A stretch of 64,000 nt of DNA from an uncultured Jannaschia sp. Its GTDB lineage: Bacteria; Pseudomonadota; Alphaproteobacteria; Rhodobacterales; Rhodobacteraceae. The notes below the pieces were generated by a model that saw nothing but the letters and a program-made list of their open reading frames with translations, ran no database searches and was not told where the DNA came from. The position numbers and the translations under genes are program-made. Location of the stretch: assembly GCA_947494145.1 (NCBI GenBank), contig CANLTZ010000015.1, positions 1 through 64,000 of the forward strand, read 5' to 3'. Below are positions 40,733 to 50,975 of the stretch, piece after piece; within the stretch, counting starts at the first letter, position 1; every line of letters begins with the position of its first letter.

Positions 40733-42775
40733 GTGTCACCGCCACTCGCCTCCTCCGCTGCGCAGCAGATCCTTCGAGCGCGCGCCCCGCTGCCCCTCCC
40801 GGCAGATCGGAAGATCGTTCCGTTTCCAAAACTTAAGCCGAAGGCACCTCAGCCGACTGAGCCGCCGCCTCCGCTTTTCCGTCGCCAACCTCGCATCCGG
40901 CGACGCCGGTTGGGCGAGCTTCTCCTCGAATCGGGGGCCCTGGGTCCGGCCGACCTGGCCCATGCCTTAATTCACCAGAAACAATTCTCCGCCAGGCTGG
41001 GCGACGTGCTGCTTCGGCGCGGCCTTGTGGATGAAGAACAACTGGCCGAGGCCCTATCGCGTCAGCGGGGCCTGGGCCGCGCCGGGCCCGCACCCAAGAG
41101 TTGCCCCGCCACCGATGCCCTCGCCCGGCGGATGCCGCTTGAACTGGCGCTACGCTATCGCGCCCTGCCTTGGGGTCGGTTGGGCGGCATGACCCTGATC
41201 GCCACGGCCCGCCCCGACGATGTGGAGGCGTTGCGCGCCGCGCTTCCGGACGATTTCGGGCCGTGTCTGTTTGCCGTGCCCACCGAAAGCGCACTTGATG
41301 CGCGCCTGCATGAGGTCTTTGGCCCCGCCCTGGCCCGGGAAGCGGAATGTCGCCTTCCACAGGACGTCAGCTGCCGCAAATGGCGCGCGCGCCCCGGCGC
41401 CGCCGCCCTTGCCTGCATACTCATGACCTTTCTTCTGGCCGTGCTTCTTTGGCCGGCCACGGCCCTTGCCCTGGTCACCACCATCGGCCTCGTTGTGATG
41501 GTCGCCAATCTGGGTCTGCGCGCCGCCGCGGTCATGGCCCTTCGCCGCGCCCGGCCCGAGACATTCCAGTCCGTGCGCCCCGCCGCGCAAGCAAACCGCA
41601 AATTGCCCTGCGTCTCGATCCTGGTGCCACTTCACCGCGAACCCGACATCGCGGCCCCCCTGACCGAGCGGCTGTCGCGTCTCGAATATCCGAACGAACT
41701 TTTGGATATCTGCCTCGTGGTGGAGGCCGACGACACGGAAACCCTGGACGCGCTGGAAGCCGCTGACCTGCCGCCCTGGATGCGCGTCATCCCCGTGCCC
41801 GATGGCCATCCGCGCACCAAGCCGCGCGCCATGAATTACGCGCTCAACTTCACGCGGGGTGATATCGTGGGCATCTACGATGCGGAAGACGCGCCTGCCG
41901 CCGACCAACTTCACGCCGTGGTCGCCCGCTTCAGCGCCGCACCGCCCGACGTAGCATGCCTGCAAGGCCAACTTGACTACTACAACCCCACCCGCAACTG
42001 GATGGCTCGCTGCTTCACCATCGAATATGCCAATTGGTTCCGTCTGGTTCTGCCCGGCATCGCGCGGCTGGGCCTCGTGGTGCCCCTGGGCGGCACCACG
42101 CTGTTTTTTCGGCGCGAGGCGCTGGACGATGTCGGCGGCTGGGATGCCCACAACGTGACCGAAGACGCCGATCTGGGCGTGCGCCTGGCGCGCAAAGGCT
42201 ACCGGACGGAATTGGTGAACACGACCACGCTGGAAGAAGCGAATGCCTCACCTCTGGCTTGGGTCAAGCAACGCTCCCGCTGGATGAAGGGCTATGTAAT
42301 GACTTGGTTCGTCCATGCCCGGCGCCCCGTGGCCCTTTGGCGCGATCTTGGACCGAAGCGCTTCTTTGGCTTCCATTTGCTGTTTCTGGGCTCGATCCTG
42401 AATGCGATCTTCATGCCCACGCTCTGGTCGCTCGGGGTGATGATCTTCGGTATCCACCATCCCATCGCCAACTGGTTGCCCGGCAATGCGATTTATATCG
42501 TTGTCGGCATAACTGCGTCATCGCTGGTGGCATCTTGGGCCATCGCCTGGATCGGCTGCGCCGCGCCCCATCACCGCAAGCTGCGCCGCTGGATCCCCAC
42601 GACCGAGTTCTACTTTCCCTTGGCCACGCTCGCCATGATCAAGGCCCTCGTCGAGATCGTGCTGCGTCCCTTCCACTGGGACAAGACCGCCCACGGTGCC
42701 TTCGGCGGCGATGCTGGGGCTGCGGAGATCGAAGCGTTGGAGACCGCCGTGGCCGAGGGCCGCAAAGCGGGCTAA
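40733..42775 (+). CDS. MshEN-type c-di-GMP binding domain fused to a processive family 2 glycosyltransferase
   Basis: A 680-aa protein. Residues 59-82 and 88-111 are two 24-residue MshEN motifs (RLGxxLLxxG...L...L..Q) separated by exactly five residues, as in the c-di-GMP sensor MshEN. Membrane segments lie at about 224-275. A GT2 domain follows with Asp333/Asp334, YDAED at 382-386, TED at 476-478 and QRSRW at 513-517, the D, DxD, TED, QxxRW set of processive polysaccharide synthases. Further helices lie at the C-terminus. It should polymerise and export a surface polysaccharide under c-di-GMP control; the sugar is unknown. The start is a GTG. An in-frame stop at 40706 limits extension. Confidence 0.88.
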   Translation: MSPPLASSAAQQILRARAPLPLPADRKIVPFPKLKPKAPQPTEPPPPLFRRQPRIRRRRLGELLLESGALGPADLAHALIHQKQFSARLGDVLLRRGLVDEEQLAEALSRQRGLGRAGPAPKSCPATDALARRMPLELALRYRALPWGRLGGMTLIATARPDDVEALRAALPDDFGPCLFAVPTESALDARLHEVFGPALAREAECRLPQDVSCRKWRARPGAAALACILMTFLLAVLLWPATALALVTTIGLVVMVANLGLRAAAVMALRRARPETFQSVRPAAQANRKLPCVSILVPLHREPDIAAPLTERLSRLEYPNELLDICLVVEADDTETLDALEAADLPPWMRVIPVPDGHPRTKPRAMNYALNFTRGDIVGIYDAEDAPAADQLHAVVARFSAAPPDVACLQGQLDYYNPTRNWMARCFTIEYANWFRLVLPGIARLGLVVPLGGTTLFFRREALDDVGGWDAHNVTEDADLGVRLARKGYRTELVNTTTLEEANASPLAWVKQRSRWMKGYVMTWFVHARRPVALWRDLGPKRFFGFHLLFLGSILNAIFMPTLWSLGVMIFGIHHPIANWLPGNAIYIVVGITASSLVASWAIAWIGCAAPHHRKLRRWIPTTEFYFPLATLAMIKALVEIVLRPFHWDKTAHGAFGGDAGAAEIEALETAVAEGRKAG

Positions 42776-43042
42776 ACGCCCCGGCTTCGGCATGATGCCT
42801 ACGTTGAGGGATCGACATGAAGACTACGCCGCAGCTGGACCCTATACCGGGCTCAAGCCCATAGGGCGCCGGTCCATTGCCGGGCCGCCTCCCGGCACAG
42901 CGATTTGGTTGGTCTTGGCGCATCGCGGGGGCGAAAGATGGATTTGGCGAGCATAAAGCGCTCAAGAAGGTCCGTCAGATCGCCATACCGCGGCCCGTCG
43001 ATCGCCCGTCTTGCACGCAGATTGACCCCATTGTTCGGAAGC

Positions 43043-43678
43043 TCAAACCCGCAAAGCCTCCTCCCGCAGCCGCGTCTCGAAGGCGCGGCTCAGATGCTCC
43101 CGCAAGGCCTGGGCAGCCGCGTCCCCATCACGGGCGGCCAAGGCCTCGACGATGGCGCGATGCTCCGCTAGCGCCACTTCACCCCGCCCTTCGGCGGCCA
43201 GAGACGTGGTGGCCATCAGCGCCATGGTCCGGTGCACCATCCCAAGTTGCTGCAACAGATAGCGATTGTGGGAGGCCCGGTGCAGTTGCTCATGGAAGCG
43301 CCGATTGGCCCGAGACAGGGCGCGGGGATCCCCTAAAAGCCCGGCATCCTCCTCCACCATCTGGAACAGGACGTTGATCTCTTCCTGCGCGGCATGCTGG
43401 GCGGCCAACCGTGCGGCCAAGGCCTCCAACTCGGTGCGCACCGCGTAAAGCTCCGCCATCTGGTCATGGGTCAGCGTCGCTACGATGAGCGAGCGGCCAT
43501 CGCGCACCAGCACGGATTGCGTCTCTAGCTTCTGCAACGCCTCGCGGACCGGGGTGCGCGACATGCCCAGCCGCTCCGCCAATTCCGATTCGACCAGCCG
43601 GTCGCCCGGTCGGAAATCGCCCCGGTCGATGGCGTCGAGTATCTGCGTGGTCGCATCCCGCGTCGGTATCTGGTTCAT
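43043..43678 (-). CDS. GntR family (FadR/FCD subfamily) transcriptional regulator
   Basis: A 211-aa regulator. The winged HTH at the N-terminus has ILDAIDRGDFRPGDRLVESE and LAERLGMSRTPVREALQKLE. The C-terminal FCD helical bundle includes YAVRTELEALAARLAAQH, NRRFHEQLHRASHN and AEHRAIVEALAARDGDAA, with the metal-binding Asp/His pattern partly visible. FCD members sense small organic acids. No adjacent catabolic operon points to the ligand. Divergent from the HAD phosphatase gene across 74 bp, which might be regulated by it. Confidence 0.9.
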   Translation of the reverse strand: MNQIPTRDATTQILDAIDRGDFRPGDRLVESELAERLGMSRTPVREALQKLETQSVLVRDGRSLIVATLTHDQMAELYAVRTELEALAARLAAQHAAQEEINVLFQMVEEDAGLLGDPRALSRANRRFHEQLHRASHNRYLLQQLGMVHRTMALMATTSLAAEGRGEVALAEHRAIVEALAARDGDAAAQALREHLSRAFETRLREEALRV

Positions 43679-43752
43679 CTCGTCCGTCCCCTTGGCTTCG
43701 CAGTAGCGCCGCCCCCCTTGCGGATCAACCGCCGAGCGGGCAAGCCCGCCCC

Positions 43753-44403
43753 ATGACCGGCTTCGACCACGTGACCACCTGGGTCTTCGACCTGGATGAA
43801 ACGCTTTATCCGCCTGACACCCCGCTTTTTCCGCAGATCGCGGAACGGATGGTGGGGTGGATCATGGCTGAGCTTTCCGTTTCCGCCGAAGAAGCCGAGC
43901 GTCTACGCGCCCGTTGGTGGCACGATCACGGCACCACATTGGCCGGGTTGATGGAGGAACACGGGACCGACCCGGACCCTTTCTTGGCCGACGTCCACGA
44001 TATCGACTTTTCGGTGCTCACGCCCGCGCCCGATCTGCGCGCCGCCATCGCCGTCCTGCCCGGTCGTCGGATCATCCACACCAACGGCACTGCCGACTAC
44101 GCCGAACGGGTGCTGTCTGCCCGCGGTCTCACCGGGCTTTGGGATGCGATCCACGGGATCGAGCATTCCGAACACCATATCCCGAAGCCGAACCCGCGCA
44201 ATTACGCCGCCACCCATGCCCGCGATGGGCTGCGCCCCGACCGCTCCGCTATGTTCGAGGATTCGACCCGCAACCTCGCCGTGCCCCACGCTTTGGGCAT
44301 GGCCACTATTCACGTGGCCCCGGCACCGGAACCGGCACCCCATATCCACCACCACACGGCCGACCTGACGGCCTTCCTGCGCGGCATTGCGTCCCCTGGC
44401 TGA
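43753..44403 (+). CDS. HAD family pyrimidine 5'-nucleotidase-like phosphatase
   Basis: A 216-aa HAD protein of the SDT1/YjjG-like group. WVFDLDETLYPPDTPLFPQI is motif I with the nucleophile Asp, IIHTNGTADYAERVL motif II, HHIPKPNPRNY motif III with Lys, and MFEDSTRNLAVPHALGMATI motif IV. The DETLYP form is typical of nucleotide 5'-monophosphatases acting on pyrimidine nucleotides. No signal peptide, so cytoplasmic. Followed 28 bp later by the UbiH-like gene. Confidence 0.88.
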   Translation: MTGFDHVTTWVFDLDETLYPPDTPLFPQIAERMVGWIMAELSVSAEEAERLRARWWHDHGTTLAGLMEEHGTDPDPFLADVHDIDFSVLTPAPDLRAAIAVLPGRRIIHTNGTADYAERVLSARGLTGLWDAIHGIEHSEHHIPKPNPRNYAATHARDGLRPDRSAMFEDSTRNLAVPHALGMATIHVAPAPEPAPHIHHHTADLTAFLRGIASPG

Positions 44404-44431
44404 CCAGCCCACCACGCCCTATCTGACCTCC

Positions 44432-45613
44432 ATGATCGAAACCGATATCCTCATCGCGGGCGCCGGGCCTGCTGGCCTGGCCGCCGCTTGCGCCTTGGGC
44501 GCCGAAGGGCACCGCGTCACCTTGGTCGACCCCGCCCCGCCGATCACCGGCGAAGACGCGCCCGGCGCCGACCTCCGCACCACGGCCTTGCTGCAACCGG
44601 CCCGTGACCTTCTGGACCGCGCCGGCGCCTGGTCGCATCTGGCGCCCCATGGCAGCGAACTTTGGACCATGCGCATCATGGACGCCTCGGGCCCAAGCCC
44701 GGTGTCGCGCGACTTCGATGCGCTCGACATCTCCGACGCGCCATTTGGGTGGAATTTTCCCAATTGGCTGCTCCGCCGTGAGTTGCTGGCCCGGGTCGAG
44801 GCGCTGGACAGCGTGACCACCCGTGTCGGCACCTCCGTCACATCACTTTTGCAGCGCGAGGCCCATGCCCGCCTGCGTCTATCCGATGGCAGCCGCATCA
44901 CCGCGCAGCTTGTCCTGGCCTGTGACGGAAAGAACAGCCCCCTGCGCGCCATGGCGGGCATTGAGGCGCGCAGCGTCGATTATGGCCAGACCGCGATCGT
45001 CTTCGCCGTCTCCCACGCGCGGCCCCACGACAATGTCTCTATCGAGATCCACCGCCAAGGCGGACCCTTTACGCTGGTGCCCTTGCAATCGACCGATGAC
45101 ACCCATCGCTCGGCCGTCGTCTGGATGGATGACGCAGCCAAACAGACCCGCCGCCTCGCCTTGCCCGATGCCGATTTTGAGGCCGAGGCCAACATCCGCG
45201 CCGCCGACGCGCTGGGTCCGCTCACCCTCGTCTCTCGCCGGGCTGGCTGGCCCATCTTGTCGCGCCTGGCCACCCGCCTGACGGCCCGCCGCGTGGCCCT
45301 GGCCGCAGAGGCCGCACATGCCATGCCGCCCATCGGCGCCCAGGGCCTGAACACGTCTCTGGCGGATATCGCCGCCATCCGCGACTTGGCCGCCAAACAC
45401 CCGCTGGGCAGCGCGCCCATGCTGGCCGCCTATCAGCGCCGCCGCTGGCCCGAAATCGCCGCCCGTATGGCGGGGATCGACATGCTCAATCGCACGTCCA
45501 TTGCCGGAAAGGCCCCGGTGCAGGCCGCCCGCGCCCGCGGGGTGGGCCTGATCCACGATGTGGCGCCGGTGCGGAAGATGCTGATGCGGATGGGACTGAA
45601 CCACGCGGCATAA
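44432..45613 (+). CDS. UbiH/UbiF/COQ6 family FAD-dependent monooxygenase
   Basis: A 393-aa flavoprotein hydroxylase. ILIAGAGPAGLAAACALGAE is the FAD-binding GxGxxG motif; NWLLRRELLARVEAL and LVLACDGKNSPLR (the DG motif) lie in the middle; RVALAAEAAHAMPPIGAQGL holds the second FAD motif (GD replaced by AE) and NTSLADIAAI the UbiH-family helix. Members hydroxylate the ring of ubiquinone intermediates. In the second FAD motif the usual G-D pair is A-E, which is worth noting. No other ubi gene is near. The ATG at 44432 is the conserved start. Confidence 0.9.
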   Translation: MIETDILIAGAGPAGLAAACALGAEGHRVTLVDPAPPITGEDAPGADLRTTALLQPARDLLDRAGAWSHLAPHGSELWTMRIMDASGPSPVSRDFDALDISDAPFGWNFPNWLLRRELLARVEALDSVTTRVGTSVTSLLQREAHARLRLSDGSRITAQLVLACDGKNSPLRAMAGIEARSVDYGQTAIVFAVSHARPHDNVSIEIHRQGGPFTLVPLQSTDDTHRSAVVWMDDAAKQTRRLALPDADFEAEANIRAADALGPLTLVSRRAGWPILSRLATRLTARRVALAAEAAHAMPPIGAQGLNTSLADIAAIRDLAAKHPLGSAPMLAAYQRRRWPEIAARMAGIDMLNRTSIAGKAPVQAARARGVGLIHDVAPVRKMLMRMGLNHAA

Positions 45614-45711
45614 CGCCAGCCCGGAACGGCGCTAACCGAAGTCCGGCGTCATACCAGCCCCCGAAGGTGAAAGCCGGTCCAAGCGCGAACCGGCGCAGCC
45701 AACCAAGACGC

Positions 45712-46860
45712 TCACACCGTCTCCAAACCCTCGGCCGCCAGCACCGGATCCATGACCGCTTGCAAGCGCGCCACGGTGCCGTCCACGTCACGCAATTTGT
45801 CCAGCCCGAACAGTCCGATACGGAAGGTTGCGAAATCCGCCGGCTCATCGCATTGCAACGGCACGCCAGCCGCGATCTGCATCCCGCGCGCGGCAAAGGC
45901 CTTGCCGCTTTGAACCTCGGCCGAGGGCGCGTAGCTCACCACCACGCCCGGCGCCCCAAACCCCTCTGCCGCGACGGAGCGGACGCCGCGGGCCTTGAGC
46001 AATGCACGCACTTTGTCACCCAAATCCCATTGCGCAGCCTTGATCCGCTCAAACCCCATCTCGCGGGTTTCATTCAACGCATCGCGGAAGGCACGCAGCC
46101 CATCGGTGGGCATGGTCGCGTGATAGGCATGGCCCCCGCCCAGATAAGCGTCCATGATCTGCAACCACTTCTTGAGATCGATGGCGAAACTGTCCGACGC
46201 CGTTTCCTCGACACGGGCGCGTGCCCGCTCCGATAACATAACAAGGCCCGCGCAGGGCTGTGCACTCCAACCCTTTTGCGGCGCCGAGATCAGCACATCC
46301 ACACCCGTTTCCGCCATATCGACCCAGACACAGCCCGACGCGATGCAGTCGAGCACCATCAGCGCGCCCACCTCATGGGCGGCGTCGGCCAGCGCCTTGA
46401 TGTAGTCGTCCGGCAAGATCACCCCGGCCGAGGTTTCCACATGGGGCGCAAAGACCACGTCAGGCCGCGTGGCTTGGATACGTTCCACCACCTCTGACAC
46501 CGGCGGTGGCGCGAAGGGGGAACGGCTGTCATTGCCAACCTGGCGCGCCTTGATCACGTCCACCCCGCCGGTGAAGGCGCCCGCCTCCATGATCTGGCTC
46601 CAACGGTAGGAAAACCATCCGTTGCGCACAACCAAGGCCCGGGCCCCCTGGCCCAGCTGCCGGGCCACGGCCTCCATCCCGAAGGTCCCGCCGCCGGGCA
46701 CGATGGCGACATGGTCGGCGCCGTAAACCTCCCGCAGACCGGTATTCAGATCGCGCATAACCTGCTGGAACGCGCCGCTCATATGGTTGAGCGAGCGATC
46801 CGTGAACACGACCGAAAATTCTTCAAGACCCTGGGGGTCCACATTGTCGAGCAATGCCAT
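45712..46860 (-). CDS. Class V PLP-dependent aminotransferase
   Basis: A 382-aa fold-type I aminotransferase of class V. VAIVPGGGTFGMEAVARQLG binds the cofactor phosphate; DVVFAPHVETSAGVILPDDY and ALMVLDCIASGCVWVDM hold the PLP-binding Asp; ISAPQKGWSAQPCAGLVML contains the Schiff-base Lys in QKGW. The substrate is likely glyoxylate/alanine or serine type, but not fixed. The ATG at 46860 follows GGGAGG. It is divergent from an AraC regulator across 259 bp, a gene pair that suggests amino-acid-inducible control. Confidence 0.9.
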   Translation of the reverse strand: MALLDNVDPQGLEEFSVVFTDRSLNHMSGAFQQVMRDLNTGLREVYGADHVAIVPGGGTFGMEAVARQLGQGARALVVRNGWFSYRWSQIMEAGAFTGGVDVIKARQVGNDSRSPFAPPPVSEVVERIQATRPDVVFAPHVETSAGVILPDDYIKALADAAHEVGALMVLDCIASGCVWVDMAETGVDVLISAPQKGWSAQPCAGLVMLSERARARVEETASDSFAIDLKKWLQIMDAYLGGGHAYHATMPTDGLRAFRDALNETREMGFERIKAAQWDLGDKVRALLKARGVRSVAAEGFGAPGVVVSYAPSAEVQSGKAFAARGMQIAAGVPLQCDEPADFATFRIGLFGLDKLRDVDGTVARLQAVMDPVLAAEGLETV

Positions 46861-47119
46861 GGCGATGCCTCCCTTTGGTGCGCATAGTTCCATGACGGCG
46901 ACCATCTGGGCAAAGCCTATCTGGGCATACCAAGCGCGGTTTGCCGCCGCAGCCGTTTCCTATTGGCGCCGGGCTCCCCTGATCCGCTCCATGGCGCGGA
47001 TACGCCATGATTTGACAAACAGCCGCATTCTTGAACGACGAGTGCTAGAAAAAGCGCAAGATACGCCAAGAATTCGCGGCGAGCCGAGCCGTGAGCCGGG
47101 CGAGACAGGGAAGATAAAG

Positions 47120-48040
47120 ATGAGCCAGGCAAACGAAGCGACCGATACGTCAGCCTTGCAAGGGCGACTTCGTGACATCAGCAACATTGAAGCGGATTTG
47201 AAAAACCACTTCCACGGTCGCCGTCTGCGCGCCCACCGCGTCGTGCTTCAAGGTCGGGGCAGGTCCAACCCCGTCCTGCCGACCGACCACACATTGGTCA
47301 TGCAATTGGGCGCCGGCACCGTCATGCGCTTCGATGGCCGCAGACAGACGGGTCGCAACGCCCGCGCCCATCGCAGCACCTTTATCCCGGCCAATATCGC
47401 GTATAGTTGGCAGCTTGCTGGGCCCGTGGACGCCCTGCAACTCCATCTCGACGATTCCGACCTGCGCCGCTTCGCGCGCCGTGAATGGGACGTCGATCCA
47501 GACCGGCTCGAAATGCACGACCATATGGGTACGGATGATAGTTTCATGCGCGGCTTGACCCCGACCCTTCTACGCGAAATTTCGACCGACAACGCCTCTA
47601 GTAAGTTGGTCCTGGACCAATTCGAAGCTGTCGTGGCCGCCCATATGTTGCGACGCTATTCCAATGCGTTGGACATCGCTTCGGGCCAAAACGCGACCCC
47701 CAAGACCGGAGAGCGGGATCGCGACACCGTCCGACGCGCCAGAGAGCTGCTTCTGGATCGACTTGGCGAAAACATCTCGACCGAAGACCTGGCCCGCACC
47801 GTGGGCGTCAGCCCGTTCCGCCTGATGCGCTGCTTTCGGAGCGAAATGGGCATCTCGATCCACCGTTTCGTGACCGAAAACCGCGTGAACTTCGTCCGCG
47901 ATCGCTTGCTCAACACAGACGAGCCGTTGGTTAATATCGCGTTGGATGCTGGGTTCGCCAACCAATCCCACATGACAACGTGCTACAAGTCGATCATGGG
48001 CATTTCCCCGGGCCGTCACCGCCGCCAATTGCGGGGCTGA
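47120..48040 (+). CDS. AraC family transcriptional regulator
   Basis: A 306-aa regulator. The N-terminal cupin-like effector half includes DHTLVMQLGAGTVMRFDGR and FIPANIAYSWQLAG. The C-terminal two HTH motifs run from RARELLLDRLGENISTEDLA, RTVGVSPFRLMRCFRSEMG to NIALDAGFANQSHMTTCYKS, with IMGISPGRHR at the end. It is divergent from the aminotransferase gene and is the obvious candidate activator of it. The ATG at 47120 is chosen; the long upstream frame would run into the aminotransferase gene on the other strand. Confidence 0.92.
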   Translation: MSQANEATDTSALQGRLRDISNIEADLKNHFHGRRLRAHRVVLQGRGRSNPVLPTDHTLVMQLGAGTVMRFDGRRQTGRNARAHRSTFIPANIAYSWQLAGPVDALQLHLDDSDLRRFARREWDVDPDRLEMHDHMGTDDSFMRGLTPTLLREISTDNASSKLVLDQFEAVVAAHMLRRYSNALDIASGQNATPKTGERDRDTVRRARELLLDRLGENISTEDLARTVGVSPFRLMRCFRSEMGISIHRFVTENRVNFVRDRLLNTDEPLVNIALDAGFANQSHMTTCYKSIMGISPGRHRRQLRG

Positions 48041-48448
48041 CCATCTTCATTTGGGACGTCTTTCGGGTTACCCCGCCGCGCCGCCTGCAGGGGAGCTGGC
48101 GACATGCCGATCCTTTAGGACACCATGCGCCGTCTTATCCACAGACATAACCGGGCGATGACACCAAGCCACGCACCACCGCCTTGCACGAAAATTGGCG
48201 TCCCAATCGCGCGCGCCAGTATCGTCTTTGCCCCATGAACAAACCGCTGGGCGAAGCGCGCGCGATGCGGGCTTCGCCTGCCAGTCAGACGTGACGTCTC
48301 GATACACGGCGCCCAGGGGCATCTCGCACGTCGCCAATGACGCGCCCGCAGAACATCCAAAGCCAAGCATTCCGCAGCCTATCAACCTCAGCGCAGAGCG
48401 GACCAACCCGCCCCAAACCGACCCGGATCAAACACGCCCTGCCGATAG
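48041..48448. other. Gap of about 400 bp between araC-type and lrp-type genes
   Basis: No confident gene. On the minus strand a frame from TTG 48406 to 48068 starts with a hydrophobic, signal-like stretch (LIGCGMLGFGCSAGASLATC) but then lacks any recognisable domain, has no good ribosome binding site and uses mixed codons. It may be a decayed exported protein or chance. Confidence 0.35.
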
Positions 48449-48898
48449 CTATAATGGCCCCGGCAAACGCTCCTCACTCAGCAGCACATTCGACTCCACC
48501 TCCCCCACACCCGGCAGCGCCATGATACGGCGTCGCAGGACGCGCTCGAAATCTGCCAGGTCCCGCGCCGTCACACGCAGCCGATAATCGTAGCGCCCCA
48601 ACACATGCTCCACCCGCCGCACTTCCGGTATGGCGGTGACCGCGCGTTCAAAATCCTCCAACGAGACACGCCCCTTGGTCGCCAGCTTGATGCCGAGAAA
48701 CACCGTGACGCCAAAGCCCAGCTTCTCCAGGTCCAGCGCCAATTCCCTGCCTTTCAGAATGCCCGCCTCGCGCAGCCGCCGCAGCCGCCGCCAGGCCGCC
48801 GGTTGGCTCAACCCCACGGCGCGGCCCACCGCGCCTGCGGACAGGGCCGCATTGCCCTGCACGACGCGCAAGATTGCCCGGTCCAGATCGTCAATCAC
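48449..48898 (-). CDS. Lrp/AsnC family transcriptional regulator
   Basis: A 149-aa regulator. The N-terminal HTH is LDRAILRVVQGNAALSAGAV followed by GLSQPAAWRRLRRLREAGIL. The C-terminal RAM domain has AIPEVRRVEHVLGRYDYRLR and LPGVGEVESNVLLSEE. Lrp proteins bind amino acids and act as octamers or hexadecamers. It is the second of two tandem lrp-type genes divergent from ilvC, separated from the first by 55 bp. Confidence 0.93.
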   Translation of the reverse strand: MIDDLDRAILRVVQGNAALSAGAVGRAVGLSQPAAWRRLRRLREAGILKGRELALDLEKLGFGVTVFLGIKLATKGRVSLEDFERAVTAIPEVRRVEHVLGRYDYRLRVTARDLADFERVLRRRIMALPGVGEVESNVLLSEERLPGPL

Positions 48899-48953
48899 CC
48901 CCGCCCCCCTTCATCCTGGCACAAATACTCATATCGCCAGGGTAGCCATCCCG

Positions 48954-49409
48954 TCACAACGGCAGGCTTTGATCGGTCTTCACCGTTGCCACATGCATCA
49001 ACGCTTCAATCTCAGCCAGGTGGGGCAGTGCCAGAATCCGTTCGCGGTACAGCACCTGCCAATGGCCCATATCCCGCGCGATGGCCGTCAACCGCACGTC
49101 GACGCGGCCCAGGAAGGTCTGGATCTCCGTGACCTCGGGCACCTCCCGCGCCGCAGCCAGGAAGGCGTCGAAGGCGCCCTGCACCGACTTTTCCAACTGG
49201 ATGCGCAAGGACACCTCCACGGCGTAGCCCAGCGCGCCCCAATCGACGACACCGTGGATGCCCCGCACGATCCCCGCCTCCCGCAACCGCTCGATCCGGC
49301 GCGCCACCCGCGCCGCGGGCAAGCCGAGAACGACCGCCAGGTCGGCCGAGGTCATCTCCGGCGCGCCCTGCCAGTGACGCAATAAGCGCCGATCTACATC
49401 ATCGAGCAT
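48954..49409 (-). CDS. Lrp/AsnC family transcriptional regulator, adjacent to ilvC
   Basis: A 151-aa regulator with HTH LDDVDRRLLRHWQGAPEMTS / LGLPAARVARRIERLREAGI and RAM domain EVPEVTEIQTFLGRVDVRLT / LPHLAEIEALMHVATVKT. It is divergent from ilvC across 136 bp, so direct control of branched-chain amino acid synthesis in response to leucine or valine is a reasonable inference. It shares modest sequence likeness with its tandem neighbour but the two are clearly distinct paralogues. Confidence 0.93.
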   Translation of the reverse strand: MLDDVDRRLLRHWQGAPEMTSADLAVVLGLPAARVARRIERLREAGIVRGIHGVVDWGALGYAVEVSLRIQLEKSVQGAFDAFLAAAREVPEVTEIQTFLGRVDVRLTAIARDMGHWQVLYRERILALPHLAEIEALMHVATVKTDQSLPL

Positions 49410-49422
49410 GAAGATTCCGTGA

Positions 49423-50568
<1,146 letters not shown>

Positions 50569-50578
50569 CCAACATGCC

Positions 50579-50602
50579 GCCCCGGGGCATTGCCCCCGGG
50601 GC
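50579..50602 (+). terminator. GC-rich hairpin after ilvC
   Basis: GCCCCGGGG (50579-50587) and CCCCGGGGC (50594-50602) form a perfect 9-bp stem with loop CATTGC, 10 bp past the ilvC stop. No T-run follows, so it may be a Rho-assisted or mRNA-stabilising 3' end. Confidence 0.5.
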
Positions 50603-50608
50603 CACGGC

Positions 50609-50734
50609 CGGATCGCAGCGGTCGAAAACGTCCACACCCTGCCGCACTTTCGCGACAACGGCGTCTCCCGGGCCATGATCTGGGCAATCGCGTCGGGTTC
50701 GACATACCTATTTCAGTCCGAACGCTTCGCCTAG
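50609..50734 (+). pseudogene. C-terminal relic of a GNAT acetyltransferase
   Basis: Without a start, the frame reads RIAAVENVHTLPHFRDNGVS then RAMIWAIASGSTYLFQSERF-A and a TAG stop. This is the acetyl-CoA binding motif A region of a GNAT protein (V-x-T-x-P-x-F-R-x-x-G-x-x-x-A) ending shortly after it. The upstream half is absent and the ilvC 3' hairpin abuts it. It is distinct from the intact GNAT gene downstream. Confidence 0.55.
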
Positions 50735-50975
50735 GAACCAACGTCGCCCTATTTCAGGAACCACGCCCCTTCGCCCAAGCTTACGGACCTGGCCGAAAAG
50801 ATCGCGCGGCAAGACCCAAAACCCGAAGATGCAAGCTGCGCGGTGACCGCGGCGCGACCGGCTTGCGCTGCTCTTCTTTTGGGGGTCGCAAACTGACACG
50901 CAATTCGCCAGAAGACGTCTTCAATCCGCCACCTTGGCAAACCAATCCTCGTCCGAGAACGACGAGGCCAGGGCC

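Noticed and set aside
42776-43042. Possible small gene after the glycosyltransferase
   Set aside because: Short frames exist on both strands, but none has a ribosome binding site with a recognisable protein; treated as non-coding.
48068-48406. Minus-strand frame with a signal-like N-terminus
   Set aside because: It needs a TTG start without a ribosome binding site, has no recognisable domain after the first 40 residues and its codon use is mixed. Kept only as a note on the gap.
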